NCBI GenBank assembly: GCA_004296815.1
Contig: SCVT01000469.1
Span: 1-9,041 of the forward strand
Reading direction: 5' to 3'
DNA from: Reyranella sp.
GTDB taxonomy: Bacteria > Pseudomonadota > Alphaproteobacteria > Reyranellales > Reyranellaceae
DNA: 9,041 bases
The notes beneath the pieces are model-generated. The model was given only the letters and a program-made list of their open reading frames with translations. It made no database searches and had not been told where the DNA came from. Shown piece by piece: positions 1 through 8,073 of the stretch (positions are counted from its first letter, which is position 1; each line of letters begins with the position of its first letter). The position numbers were made by a program, and so were the translations under genes.

Positions 1-1
1 C

Positions 2-2478
<2,477 letters not shown>

Positions 2479-2482
<4 letters not shown>

Positions 2483-2823
2483 GGGCGGCGCTCGTTCTGC
2501 TGGCGGTCGCCGCTGCTGTCGCGGCGTGTGCGCCCAAGGACTTCTCCAAGGACGGCGGCACGTCCGAGCAGTTCACCAAGGACGAGGCGCAGTGCAAGTC
2601 GCAGGTGCGCGCCCAGACGCGCAAGGAGCGCGACATCGACGACCAGCGCCGCTCGGTCTTCTCCGGCGAGCGCGAGCGCTTCGGCCAGCAGGAGCTCTAT
2701 ACCGACATGGCCAACCAGGGCTATCGCTACAACAGCGAGCGCCTGGTGGCGCGCTGCATGGAAGCGCGCGGCTGGCAGGGCAAGCAGAACGGCCCGCTGC
2801 CCATGCCCAAGCTCACCTGGTGA
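2479..2823 (+). CDS. Small cysteine-containing lipoprotein, function unknown
   Basis: Predicted 114-residue lipoprotein. It has a short hydrophobic signal peptide and a lipobox V14-A15-A16-C17, giving a lipid-modified mature protein of about 98 residues that is polar and rich in Lys, Arg, Glu and Gln. Two further cysteines, in EAQCKSQ and in RCMEARGW near the C-terminus, could form a disulfide. A C-terminal Cys followed by a short acidic/Gly-Trp stretch is common in small alphaproteobacterial envelope lipoproteins. The start is the ATG overlapping the alaS stop by four bases. No strong Shine-Dalgarno sequence precedes it, so translational coupling to alaS is inferred. Its stop in turn overlaps the next candidate start (GTGA). 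I cannot assign a function. The signal peptide and gene packing support it as a real gene. Confidence 0.85.
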
Positions 2824-2825
2824 TC
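2819..2825 (+). promoter_or_regulatory. Extended Shine-Dalgarno-like GGTGATC bridging two genes
   Basis: GGTGATC matches the downstream half of the full anti-SD complement (AGGAGGTGATC). It lies across the lipoprotein TGA stop and ends three bases before a GTG codon at 2829. Aligned as an SD core, its GG is eight bases from that GTG, a normal distance. It therefore supports GTG 2829 as an alternative start for the membrane protein listed from GTG 2820. The match could be chance. Confidence 0.35.
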
Positions 2826-3128
2826 ACCGTGGGCGAGCTCGGTCCGCTCGGCATCCTTGCCGTCTACATCGCCTGCGGTGCGGCGACCTTTCCGCTCACG
2901 ATCGCGCTGATCCGCGGCGTCGTCTCTGTGGCGGCGCCGGCGCGGGCGACGCCCGCTTTTCACGAGCGTCTGGACCGCGCGATGGGCTGGTCGTTCGGCG
3001 GCTGGATCATCTTGATGTTACTTCTCTACTACGGCGCCGTTCTGCTAGAGCACCAGAAGCCGTGCGACGACCAGCGCACCAACCAGCTCACGACCTTCTG
3101 CAAGAAGAAGCTGGGCGCCATTCCCTGA
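2820..3128 (+). CDS. Two-helix inner-membrane protein, function unknown
   Basis: Predicted 102-residue membrane protein with two hydrophobic segments: LGILAVYIACGAATFPLTIA (about residues 11-30) and GWIILMLLLYYGAVLL (about 62-77). A basic, Ala-rich connector lies between them, and a polar tail carries two cysteines (PCDDQ and TTFCKKK). There is no ATG. GTG 2820 overlaps the previous stop as GTGA, while GTG 2829 sits behind a GGTGATC pairing site; the protein differs by only three residues. The four-base chain of overlaps from alaS suggests one transcript. The family is not recognised. Support comes from the clear transmembrane pattern, GC-rich third positions and the snug fit between neighbours. 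Confidence 0.68.
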   Translation: MITVGELGPLGILAVYIACGAATFPLTIALIRGVVSVAAPARATPAFHERLDRAMGWSFGGWIILMLLLYYGAVLLEHQKPCDDQRTNQLTTFCKKKLGAIP

Positions 3129-3150
3129 CCCGTTGGAGATGGAGTCCGTG

Positions 3151-3585
3151 ATGCGGATCGGTCTCGTCGCTTCAGCGCTTCTGCTCTCGGTCGCCGCCCA
3201 TGGTCTTTCAGCTTGCGGACCGACACGCCAGGAACGCGAAGCGGTGTTCGACACCAAGCTGCGCGAGATGGCCAATGCCAACGAGGCCGGCCTGATCGGC
3301 AGCATGGGCCGCATTCCCGACAACAGCTACCAGCTCGAGGACGGCGCCAAGATCCTGCAATGGCGCTGGGACACGTCCTACATCGATCCCGGCTCGCCGC
3401 CGATCTACTGGGGCGCGCCGTATGGCGGCTGGGGATGGGGCTGGCGCGGCGGCATGTGGATGCCGGTCGGCGGCTTCCCTCCGACCCTGGTGCGCCAGGG
3501 CTGCATCGTCGAGTGGACCATGGTGTCCGGCGCGGCCCAGGGCTATCGCTGGACCGGCGCCGGCTGCGCCAAGGTGAACCCCTAG
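3151..3585 (+). CDS. Lipoprotein with Gly/Trp-rich patch, BamE/SmpA-like
   Basis: Predicted 144-residue outer-envelope lipoprotein. Its signal peptide ends in lipobox L19-S20-A21-C22. ATG 3151 was chosen because it puts the hydrophobic core next to the N-terminus and has GGAG six bases upstream; a TTG at 3133 would only add six residues. The mature part contains EAGLIGSMGRIPDNSYQLED, then KILQWRW. This resembles the pattern of small BamE/SmpA-like lipoproteins, in which a helix and a 'G-x-P' turn precede 'dG..vl.W' strands. A Gly/Trp/Tyr-rich insertion (about residues 87-107, with GGWGWGWRGG) follows. C118 and C139 could form a disulfide. The resemblance is by eye only; its role is unknown. 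It ends two bases from the oppositely oriented PRC-barrel gene. Confidence 0.85.
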   Translation: MRIGLVASALLLSVAAHGLSACGPTRQEREAVFDTKLREMANANEAGLIGSMGRIPDNSYQLEDGAKILQWRWDTSYIDPGSPPIYWGAPYGGWGWGWRGGMWMPVGGFPPTLVRQGCIVEWTMVSGAAQGYRWTGAGCAKVNP

Positions 3586-3587
3586 TC

Positions 3588-3947
3588 TCAGATCCAGTAG
3601 GTCGGCACGTCGTAGTACTTGTCGACGCGGCGGCCGTAGTCCGGCGTCCAGGCGAAGTCCTTGTCGTCGTCGTGGGTCGGCGCATCCATCAGCATGTCCT
3701 TGTCGAGGGCGACGACGTAGCCTTCCTTCGACGTGTCGTACTTCAGCGTCTTCCACGGCAGCGGATGGTGCTTGTGGCCGATGCCGAGGAAGCCGCCGAA
3801 CGACATCACGGCATAGATCGCCTGGCCGCTCGCCTTGTCGATCATGATGTCCTCGACGGTGCCGAGCTTCTCGCCCTGCAGGTTGTAGACGTTGGTGCCG
3901 TTGACCTTCTCGGCGTTGATCAGGGTCTTCGGGGTGATGCTGGCCAT
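3588..3947 (-). CDS. PRC-barrel domain protein
   Basis: Predicted 119-residue soluble protein that is mostly one PRC-barrel domain. PRC-barrels occur in RimM, photosynthetic reaction-centre H subunits and many small alphaproteobacterial stress-linked proteins. Diagnostic parts are LINAEKVNGTNVYNLQGEKL, GTVEDIMIDKASGQAIYAVM and SFGGFLGIGHKHHPLPW (about residues 9-65), followed by LKYDTSKEGYVV. The acidic, aromatic tail (HDDDKDFAW to YYDVPTYWI) is less conserved. I chose ATG 3947 (MASITP) because GGAG lies six bases upstream and homologues usually begin close to this point. In-frame ATGs at 3959, 3971 and 3992 are possible, and 3959 also has GGAG six bases upstream. The domain call is firm; the physiological role is not. 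Confidence 0.92.
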   Translation of the reverse strand: MASITPKTLINAEKVNGTNVYNLQGEKLGTVEDIMIDKASGQAIYAVMSFGGFLGIGHKHHPLPWKTLKYDTSKEGYVVALDKDMLMDAPTHDDDKDFAWTPDYGRRVDKYYDVPTYWI

Positions 3948-3968
3948 CTTGTGCTCCATGGGGCGCTC

Positions 3969-3998
3969 CATCGGTGATGTGAATGAACTCACCCGATG
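3969..3998. repeat. Inverted repeat in the leader of the PRC-barrel gene
   Basis: CATCGGTGA (3969-3977) and TCACCCGATG (3989-3998) are complementary over nine pairs with one bulged base, separated by 11 bases. On the minus-strand transcript this would form a hairpin just upstream of the start region, with the most distal internal ATG (3971) inside the stem. It could be an operator or an RNA hairpin; there is no T-run, so it does not look like a terminator. Confidence 0.5.
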
Positions 3999-4039
3999 AA
4001 CGCGTGCCCGCGGGGCCCGTTGCGCGTCGTGCCGAAAAC

Positions 4040-4267
4040 CTAGGCGGTCTTTTCGTCGCCCTGCGCCGCGCGCGGCAACGCACGGTAGCGCTGGCGGCCG
4101 ATCTCGGTGAGCTTCAGCACGCCGTTCTCGTCCTCGACCAGCGACAGGGTCTTGAGGCGCATCACGTCGCGCGGCGCGAGTTCCTGCAGGGGGGAGCGTC
4201 CCAGGGCAACACGACGCAACGTCACTTCTTCGTTGTGGCTGAGCGGTGCATCCAGGCCGCGCGGCAT
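4040..4267 (-). CDS. Small winged-helix-like protein, function unknown
   Basis: Predicted 75-residue basic protein. The frame is open further upstream, but ATG 4267 (MPRGLDAP) follows a GGGGGA ribosome-binding stretch seven bases away, and the longer versions have low-complexity, Arg-rich, non-protein-like N-termini. A helix (NEEVTLRRVALG) is followed by a second (APRDVMRLKTL) and a strand-turn-strand LVEDENGVLKLTEIGRQRY. This order resembles a compact winged helix, where the last part would be the wing. DNA binding is an inference, and many such orphan proteins have no known target. It lies 92 bases upstream of the PRC-barrel gene on the same strand and 179 bases downstream of the terminase-like gene. 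Confidence 0.7.
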   Translation of the reverse strand: MPRGLDAPLSHNEEVTLRRVALGRSPLQELAPRDVMRLKTLSLVEDENGVLKLTEIGRQRYRALPRAAQGDEKTA

Positions 4268-4446
4268 CGTCGTCCCCCGGCCCTCACTAGGCCACCCAGC
4301 CGCTGTGACGGCAAGAACAACCCGCCGCATCCCGGCTGCGGATTGCGTTCGGGACGTTCGCGGGCGAACTGAGGCTGCGGCATGGCCTGTTACGAACCTG
4401 TGTCGTTCGGCGCCCGGTGTGCGCCCGCCAAGGCCCTGATGCAGCG
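4268..4446. other. Intergenic gap with short inverted repeats
   Basis: There is no convincing gene in this stretch between two minus-strand genes. It holds a perfect six-base inverted repeat GTTCGC-GG-GCGAAC (4356-4369) and a weaker CCGCA/TGCGG pair (4325-4341). CGTTCG also occurs twice nearby (4346-4351 and 4355-4360). None is followed by a T-run on either strand, so I do not call a terminator. The promoter of the 75-residue protein gene may lie here but is not recognisable. Confidence 0.4.
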
Positions 4447-5142
4447 TCACTTCTCGTCGCCCGCCTGCGACTCGGGCTGCCGCGCGTTCTGCGACATTTG
4501 CCGGATCGTGCTTTCCACCGCGGCGCGCACGATGGTGGCGATGGCGTCGGCCGTCAGCACGGGCGCCGCCTGGGGACGGCGGAACTGCGCGATCAGGCGC
4601 ATCAGGAGCTGGTCGTTGTACTGCTCGACCTGGCCGACCTGCCGGCCGGCATAGAAGAACGGCCGCTTGGTCGCGCGCCGCGCCCGCGCCATGCCGTCGT
4701 CCTCGAGGATCTGGCCGCGATTCGCCAGGGCCTCCACGCAGCGCGCATCGAACTCCGGCCGCAGCCGGCGCCAGCGCTGGATGGTGCGGCGGTCCACGTC
4801 GATCGCGGCGGCGGCCTGGCTCACCGTGCCCCAGCGCTCGAGCTGGCGCAGGAAGGCGACGCGGAGCCTGGACGGCGTGCGGCGCTTGGGCGGGCCGTTG
4901 AGCGCCCGGACGAGGGCGCGCGGCGCATCGGCGATGCGCTGGGCGCTCTTGCGGGCTTCCTCGGCCTCGCGGCGCGGCCGTTCGATCTCCTCCACGAGCT
5001 TCTCGAGGTCCTCCAGCGCCATGCCGTGGAAGTCGGGCGGCAGGACGATGTTGGGGCCGTAGATGCGCTTCTGGTGCAGTGCTTCGCGCGGGTCCATCGA
5101 CCAGTCGCGGCGCTCGGAGAGGGGCAGCTCGGTGGCAGTCAT
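4447..5142 (-). CDS. Helix-turn-helix protein resembling phage terminase small subunit
   Basis: Predicted 231-residue protein. ATG 5142 (MTATELP) has AGGAGA about eight bases upstream and suits the promoter at 5189-5216; upstream ATGs would extend through that promoter. Residues 42-78 are highly charged and probably helical. Residues 92-131 hold a homeodomain-like helix-turn-helix with GTVSQAAAAIDVDRRTIQRW (105-124) at its core. Residues 160-190 (RPFFYAGRQVGQVEQYNDQL, then LMRLIAQFRRP) match a pattern I know from terminase-small-subunit-like proteins: 'rPv.y.G..vG.v..Ysd.LLm.LL...rP'. In phages such proteins bind packaging DNA and recruit the large subunit. No large terminase, portal or capsid gene is in the window, so here it is either a stranded phage gene or a domesticated DNA-binding protein. 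Confidence 0.82.
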   Translation of the reverse strand: MTATELPLSERRDWSMDPREALHQKRIYGPNIVLPPDFHGMALEDLEKLVEEIERPRREAEEARKSAQRIADAPRALVRALNGPPKRRTPSRLRVAFLRQLERWGTVSQAAAAIDVDRRTIQRWRRLRPEFDARCVEALANRGQILEDDGMARARRATKRPFFYAGRQVGQVEQYNDQLLMRLIAQFRRPQAAPVLTADAIATIVRAAVESTIRQMSQNARQPESQAGDEK

Positions 5143-5183
5143 GGGGGCTTTCTCCTGTCTCTGCGATAAGCTGGGTTCGCTGG

Positions 5184-5221
5184 ATAGGAATATAGAGGAT
5201 AGGAAAAGGATGTCAATAGGA
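5184..5221. repeat. Three ATAGGA direct repeats over the divergent promoter
   Basis: ATAGGA occurs at 5184-5189, 5199-5204 and 5216-5221; the first two are part of a longer GGATAGGAA repeated exactly at 5182-5190 and 5197-5205 (period 15). One copy abuts the -10, one lies in the spacer, and one touches the -35 and supplies part of the ribosome-binding site of the plus-strand hydrolase. The arrangement suggests an operator acting on the divergent pair. The binding protein is unknown; the adjacent helix-turn-helix protein is the obvious candidate. Confidence 0.5.
5189..5216 (-). promoter_or_regulatory. Near-consensus sigma-70 promoter for the helix-turn-helix gene
   Basis: On the minus strand TTGACA (5216-5211) is followed by a 16-base spacer and TATATT (5194-5189). 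This is a perfect -35 and a good -10, rare in DNA this GC-rich. Transcription would start near 5182, giving a leader of about 40 bases that contains AGGAGA before ATG 5142. The element lies within the AT-rich divergent gap shared with the exported hydrolase gene. Confidence 0.7.
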
Positions 5222-5227
5222 GACATC

Positions 5228-5941
5228 ATGAGGAAAGCCATTCTCGCTGCGATGACAGCAGTGCTGGCATCGGTCGCGACGCCCGCCCTGGCGGCCGACG
5301 AACTGGTGACGACCCGCACCGGCAACGTCCCGTACATCCTGACGACGCAGTCGCCCGCCTCGCCGCGCTACGCGGTGATCCTGATGCCGGGCGGGCAGGG
5401 CATCCTCAATCCGCGCATCGAGAGCGGGAAGCTCGTCTTCGCCTTCGGCGGCAACTTCCTGATCCGCTCGCGCGGCCTGTTCGCCGACCCGCGCTTCGTC
5501 GCGGCCTCGACCGACGCCACGACCTCGCCCGACCGCATCCTGGCGATCGTGCAGGACCTGCAGGCGCGCTACGGCCCCCAACTCCAGGTCTACGTGGTCG
5601 GCACCAGCCGCAGCACCGACTCGACCCGGGCCTTGTCGGGCCCGCTCGACGGCAAGGTCGCGGGCTTCGTGCACACCTCGTCGATGAACGCGATCTCGGG
5701 CCTCAGCACGCGCGGAGCCAAGAGCCGCCACCTGATCGTCTGGCACCGCAGCGACCCCTGCCGCGCCACCAAGCCGTCAGCCAGTGCGGCGATGGCATCG
5801 AGCAACGGCATCGACTGGGTCGAGATGACGGGCGGAACCTCGGTCGGCGAGGATTGCGAGGCGCGCTCGCACCACGGCTACAACGGCATCGAGCGCGAGA
5901 CGGTGGACCGCATCAAGGCCTGGATCGCCAAAGGCGGCTGA
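5228..5941 (+). CDS. Exported alpha/beta hydrolase-like protein
   Basis: Predicted 237-residue secreted or periplasmic protein. ATG 5228 has AGGAG five bases upstream and opens directly into a Sec signal peptide (MRKAILAAMTAVL...) with AxA cleavage after ALA (residue 22). An ATG at 5210 has poor spacing. The mature protein follows an alpha/beta-hydrolase order: strand plus oxyanion-like YAVILMPGGQG (48-58), nucleophile elbow VYVVGTSRST (121-130, Ser127 likely nucleophile), acid strand LIVWHRSDPC (169-178, Asp176) and a histidine region SHHGYNG (214-220, His216). Cys178 and Cys210 may pair. The elbow reads GTSRS where relatives usually have GTSRG, so the last glycine of GxSxG is serine. The substrate is unknown. 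It ends four bases from the convergent membrane-protein gene. Confidence 0.87.
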   Translation: MRKAILAAMTAVLASVATPALAADELVTTRTGNVPYILTTQSPASPRYAVILMPGGQGILNPRIESGKLVFAFGGNFLIRSRGLFADPRFVAASTDATTSPDRILAIVQDLQARYGPQLQVYVVGTSRSTDSTRALSGPLDGKVAGFVHTSSMNAISGLSTRGAKSRHLIVWHRSDPCRATKPSASAAMASSNGIDWVEMTGGTSVGEDCEARSHHGYNGIERETVDRIKAWIAKGG

Positions 5942-5945
5942 GGAT

Positions 5946-6215
5946 CTAGGCCCGGTGCTCCTCGGCGCGGCGGATCCTGAGCGCGCGCCAGACCAGGTGG
6001 GCGATCAGCCAGGCGCTGGCGAAGGCCACCACGGCGCAGAAGGTGATGTAGAGGTTGGTGAAAGGGTACATGGCGTTGAAGCGGTCCCAGTCCTCGAGGA
6101 CCAGGGCGCCACAGGCCGCGACGAAGAGGGTCCGCAGCCATAGCGGTGCGACGTTGTTGGTGAGGATGCAGAGGTCGCGGAACTGCTCCCAACGACGCGC
6201 CAATTCGAGCTTCAT
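5946..6215 (-). CDS. Small two-helix membrane protein, function unknown
   Basis: Predicted 89-residue membrane protein. Residues 24-41 (PLWLRTLFVAACGALVLE) and 55-76 (LYITFCAVVAFASAWLIAHLVW) are hydrophobic, with a short polar loop holding DWDRFNAMYPFTN, and the tail is strongly basic (RALRIRRAEEHR). ATG 6215 was chosen because it begins the well-behaved part of the protein; ATG 6236 would add seven residues. No Shine-Dalgarno sequence precedes 6215, but a TACAAT hexamer lies six bases before it, which fits a leaderless transcript. The longer open frame upstream has an unlike, Arg-rich composition and overlaps the divergent gene. Family not recognised. Confidence 0.78.
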   Translation of the reverse strand: MKLELARRWEQFRDLCILTNNVAPLWLRTLFVAACGALVLEDWDRFNAMYPFTNLYITFCAVVAFASAWLIAHLVWRALRIRRAEEHRA

Positions 6216-6221
6216 CGGGCT

Positions 6222-6227
6222 ATTGTA
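6222..6227 (-). promoter_or_regulatory. Candidate -10 box for a leaderless transcript
   Basis: TACAAT on the minus strand sits six bases before ATG 6215, so a start site at the normal distance would fall at or next to the A of the ATG. This would explain the missing ribosome-binding site. The upstream -35 is poor (TTGCTG at a 14-base spacing). Leaderless mRNAs are frequent in alphaproteobacteria such as Caulobacter. Confidence 0.35.
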
Positions 6228-6296
6228 GGCCGGCATTTTCGCAGCAACCAGCGCCGGGTGCGTTTCCCGGCGTGGTCCGGCTATGCTCGGGGCCGC

Positions 6297-7379
6297 ATGC
6301 TCCGCAAGACCGTCTTCTCCCTGATCCTCACCGCGTTCTTCGTCGCGGCGTTCGAGATCGGCTCGGCCGTCTTCCTCTATCACGCACACCAGGACCGGCT
6401 GTCGGCCCAGTCGTCGGCCACGCCGCACTGGTCGGCGACGGTCGGCGCGATCCGGACCGGCCTGCAGACCGTGCTGCCCGAGCGCTTTCCCGACGCCCAG
6501 CGCTCGCGCCGCATGGAGCGGCTGCCGGCAGGCTTCTTCTCGCCCGACGAGGCGCAGGGCTACAGGGCCAATCCCGGCCACTATGTTTTCCGCTACAGCG
6601 CCCTGCGCGGCGGCAAGCGCGAGCATGTCGACACCGCCGTCACCATCAGCCCGGACGGCACGCGCTTCACCGGCGCCGTCCCCGCCGAGCCGCGGCGGCG
6701 GATCTTCGTGCTGGGCGACTCCTTCATGTTCGGCGACGGCGTGAACGACGGCCAGACGCTAGGCTTCCTGCTGCAGGCGGCGTTCCCGACCGACGCCGTC
6801 CACGTCCATGCGCTGGGCGGCTGGTCGTGGCCCAACGCGCTGGTCACGCTGAGGCAGCTCAAGGACAGGGTGCGGCCGGGCGACGTCGTCGTGCTGGGCT
6901 ATGCTCACTACTACAAGGAGCGGCATGTCGCGGCGCCGGCGCGGCTGCGCAGCATCCGCGACTGGATGGCGTCGAGCTTTCCCGACGTGGTGCTCGATCC
7001 CAAGGACCGGCTGCTGCGGGCGCGGCTCGATGGTGACGGCAAGCTGACGCTCGACACGATCGCCATGCACTGCAAGTTCGCGCCGGAAAACTGCACCGCG
7101 CCCGAGCCCACCCTGGAGTACAGCGACCGGGTCTCGAAGGCGCTGCTGCAGGCGATCGCCGCGGCGACGCCCGCGAAGGTCCAGCTCGTCCATCTCTTCG
7201 GGCCGGCGAACGATGCGGTGCTGGCAGGACTGCCGGCCAACGTCGAGCTGGTCCGCGCCCGGCCAGAGGATTTCAGCTACGCGATGCGCGACGACGTGAT
7301 GGGCTTCGACGATCACGGTGGGCCCTACTGGCACCACGCGATCTACACCAAGGTGAGAGCGGCGATCGCGCGCGAGTAG
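6297..7379 (+). CDS. Membrane-anchored SGNH/GDSL hydrolase family protein
   Basis: Predicted 360-residue protein with an N-terminal membrane anchor or uncleaved signal (about residues 5-28) and a large periplasmic domain. Block I of the SGNH fold is clear: RRIFVLGDSFMFGDGV (134-149), with Ser142 as nucleophile. A glycine after the next strand lies in HALGGWSWPN (171-180). Block III is less clear (VVLGYAHYYKERH, 198-210), with no obvious GxND. The C-terminal DDHGGPYWHHAIYTKV (338-353) carries the expected D-x-H pair (D338, H340). Relatives include esterases and the AlgJ/AlgX-type O-acetylation enzymes. The substrate cannot be read from sequence. ATG 6297 puts the anchor at the N-terminus; GTG 6258 would add 13 residues. 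No ribosome-binding site is evident. Confidence 0.87.
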   Translation: MLRKTVFSLILTAFFVAAFEIGSAVFLYHAHQDRLSAQSSATPHWSATVGAIRTGLQTVLPERFPDAQRSRRMERLPAGFFSPDEAQGYRANPGHYVFRYSALRGGKREHVDTAVTISPDGTRFTGAVPAEPRRRIFVLGDSFMFGDGVNDGQTLGFLLQAAFPTDAVHVHALGGWSWPNALVTLRQLKDRVRPGDVVVLGYAHYYKERHVAAPARLRSIRDWMASSFPDVVLDPKDRLLRARLDGDGKLTLDTIAMHCKFAPENCTAPEPTLEYSDRVSKALLQAIAAATPAKVQLVHLFGPANDAVLAGLPANVELVRARPEDFSYAMRDDVMGFDDHGGPYWHHAIYTKVRAAIARE

Positions 7380-7492
7380 AGCCCGTGCCCGTAGCAGCGA
7401 GGCTGCAACTCTGGATACAGCGAAGTCGGCACTGACAACCTTTTTGCGGTGTGCAATCGTTCGACGCACAGAAGTAGGATTGGGGGCGGAAC

Positions 7493-8056
7493 GTGCTGGG
7501 AATGCTGAGCCGACGGCTTTTCGGAACACTGATGATTGGATCGGCAGCGGGGTGTTCGGCGCCGGTCGGGATCGAGGCGAGCAACAGGGACGCGTCGTAC
7601 CAGAAGAAGATCACGCGCGTTCTGGTCACGGTCTCGATCCGGTCGCCCGATCTCAGCCCCACGCAGAATGAAGGATTCGTCAGGGCCGCCGAGATCCGGC
7701 AGAGCCTCACGGCCGCCTGGGGGCCGTCGGGCGTTGCCGTCGAGGTGATCGATCTCGCCGCGGGGCAGAGCGCCGGTGCTGCGGTCGCGAGCTTCGCGCC
7801 CCAGCAGATCCTGTCGCTGACGCTGCAGGCCTATCAGCTCTATCGCTACGTCGTCGACGCCTACACCGTCGATGCGAGTCTGCTGGACGTCGCGACCAAC
7901 CGGCGGGTCTGGCGGACGACCGTCCAGTTCCGCGGCCTCGTGGAGAGCGGCCGCATCCGCCATAGCGGACTGGGCGGCGCGATCTCGCACCAGAACGATG
8001 CGGACGATCTCGCCCAGGCCCTGACGGCGAAGCTCAAGACCGACGGTCTGCTGTAG
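7493..8056 (+). CDS. Lipoprotein with Tat-like signal, function unknown
   Basis: Predicted 187-residue lipoprotein. GTG 7493 follows a GGGGGCGGA ribosome-binding stretch by two to four bases; ATG 7502 lies too close to any SD. The signal contains SRRLFG (6-11), close to the twin-arginine pattern SRRxF, and a lipobox-like A-A-G-C ending at Cys21. The mature part begins with a strand ITRVLVTVSI, then a helix with RAAEIRQSLTAAWG, strand VAVEVIDL, strands ILSLTLQAY and DASLLDVATNRRVWRTTVQF, and a final helix DLAQALTAKLKTDGLL. This alpha/beta arrangement resembles periplasmic lipoproteins of the LptE/TolB-N/CsgG-like sort. It appears to be the first gene of a three-gene run, with 17 bases to the next. 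Confidence 0.85.
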   Translation: MLGMLSRRLFGTLMIGSAAGCSAPVGIEASNRDASYQKKITRVLVTVSIRSPDLSPTQNEGFVRAAEIRQSLTAAWGPSGVAVEVIDLAAGQSAGAAVASFAPQQILSLTLQAYQLYRYVVDAYTVDASLLDVATNRRVWRTTVQFRGLVESGRIRHSGLGGAISHQNDADDLAQALTAKLKTDGLL

Positions 8057-8073
8057 GGCAGGGGAGTTCACTC

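Noticed and set aside
3208..4083. Minus-strand 291-codon frame spanning the lipoprotein and PRC-barrel genes
   Set aside because: Overlaps two better supported genes in other phases and has a composition unlike a folded protein.
4268..4446. Possible tRNA or small RNA in the gap
   Set aside because: No T-loop GTTCGAnnC motif with a matching acceptor stem; the inverted repeats are short and isolated.
4417..5169. Plus-strand 250-codon frame opposite the helix-turn-helix gene
   Set aside because: The minus-strand frame has a clear domain pattern, ribosome-binding site and promoter; this one has none.
5946..6626. Longer 226-residue version of the small membrane protein
   Set aside because: The upstream extension overlaps the divergent SGNH gene and has a different, Arg/Gly-rich composition.
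7391..7409. Hairpin GCAGC-GAG-GCTGC after the SGNH gene as a terminator
   Set aside because: The stem is only five pairs plus two outer pairs beyond a mismatch, and no T-run follows.
7432..7461. CTGACA as -35 of a promoter for the lipoprotein operon
   Set aside because: No acceptable -10 occurs 16-18 bases downstream (sequences there are CAATCG, AATCGT and ATCGTT).
6759..7529. Minus-strand 256-codon frame opposite the SGNH hydrolase
   Set aside because: The plus frame carries GDSF and the C-terminal D-x-H; the antisense translation is His/Arg/Val-rich without motifs.
7343..8071. Minus-strand 242-codon frame opposite the first lipoprotein
   Set aside because: Shadow frame, rich in Arg and Asp, covering a well supported lipoprotein gene with signal peptide and ribosome-binding site.
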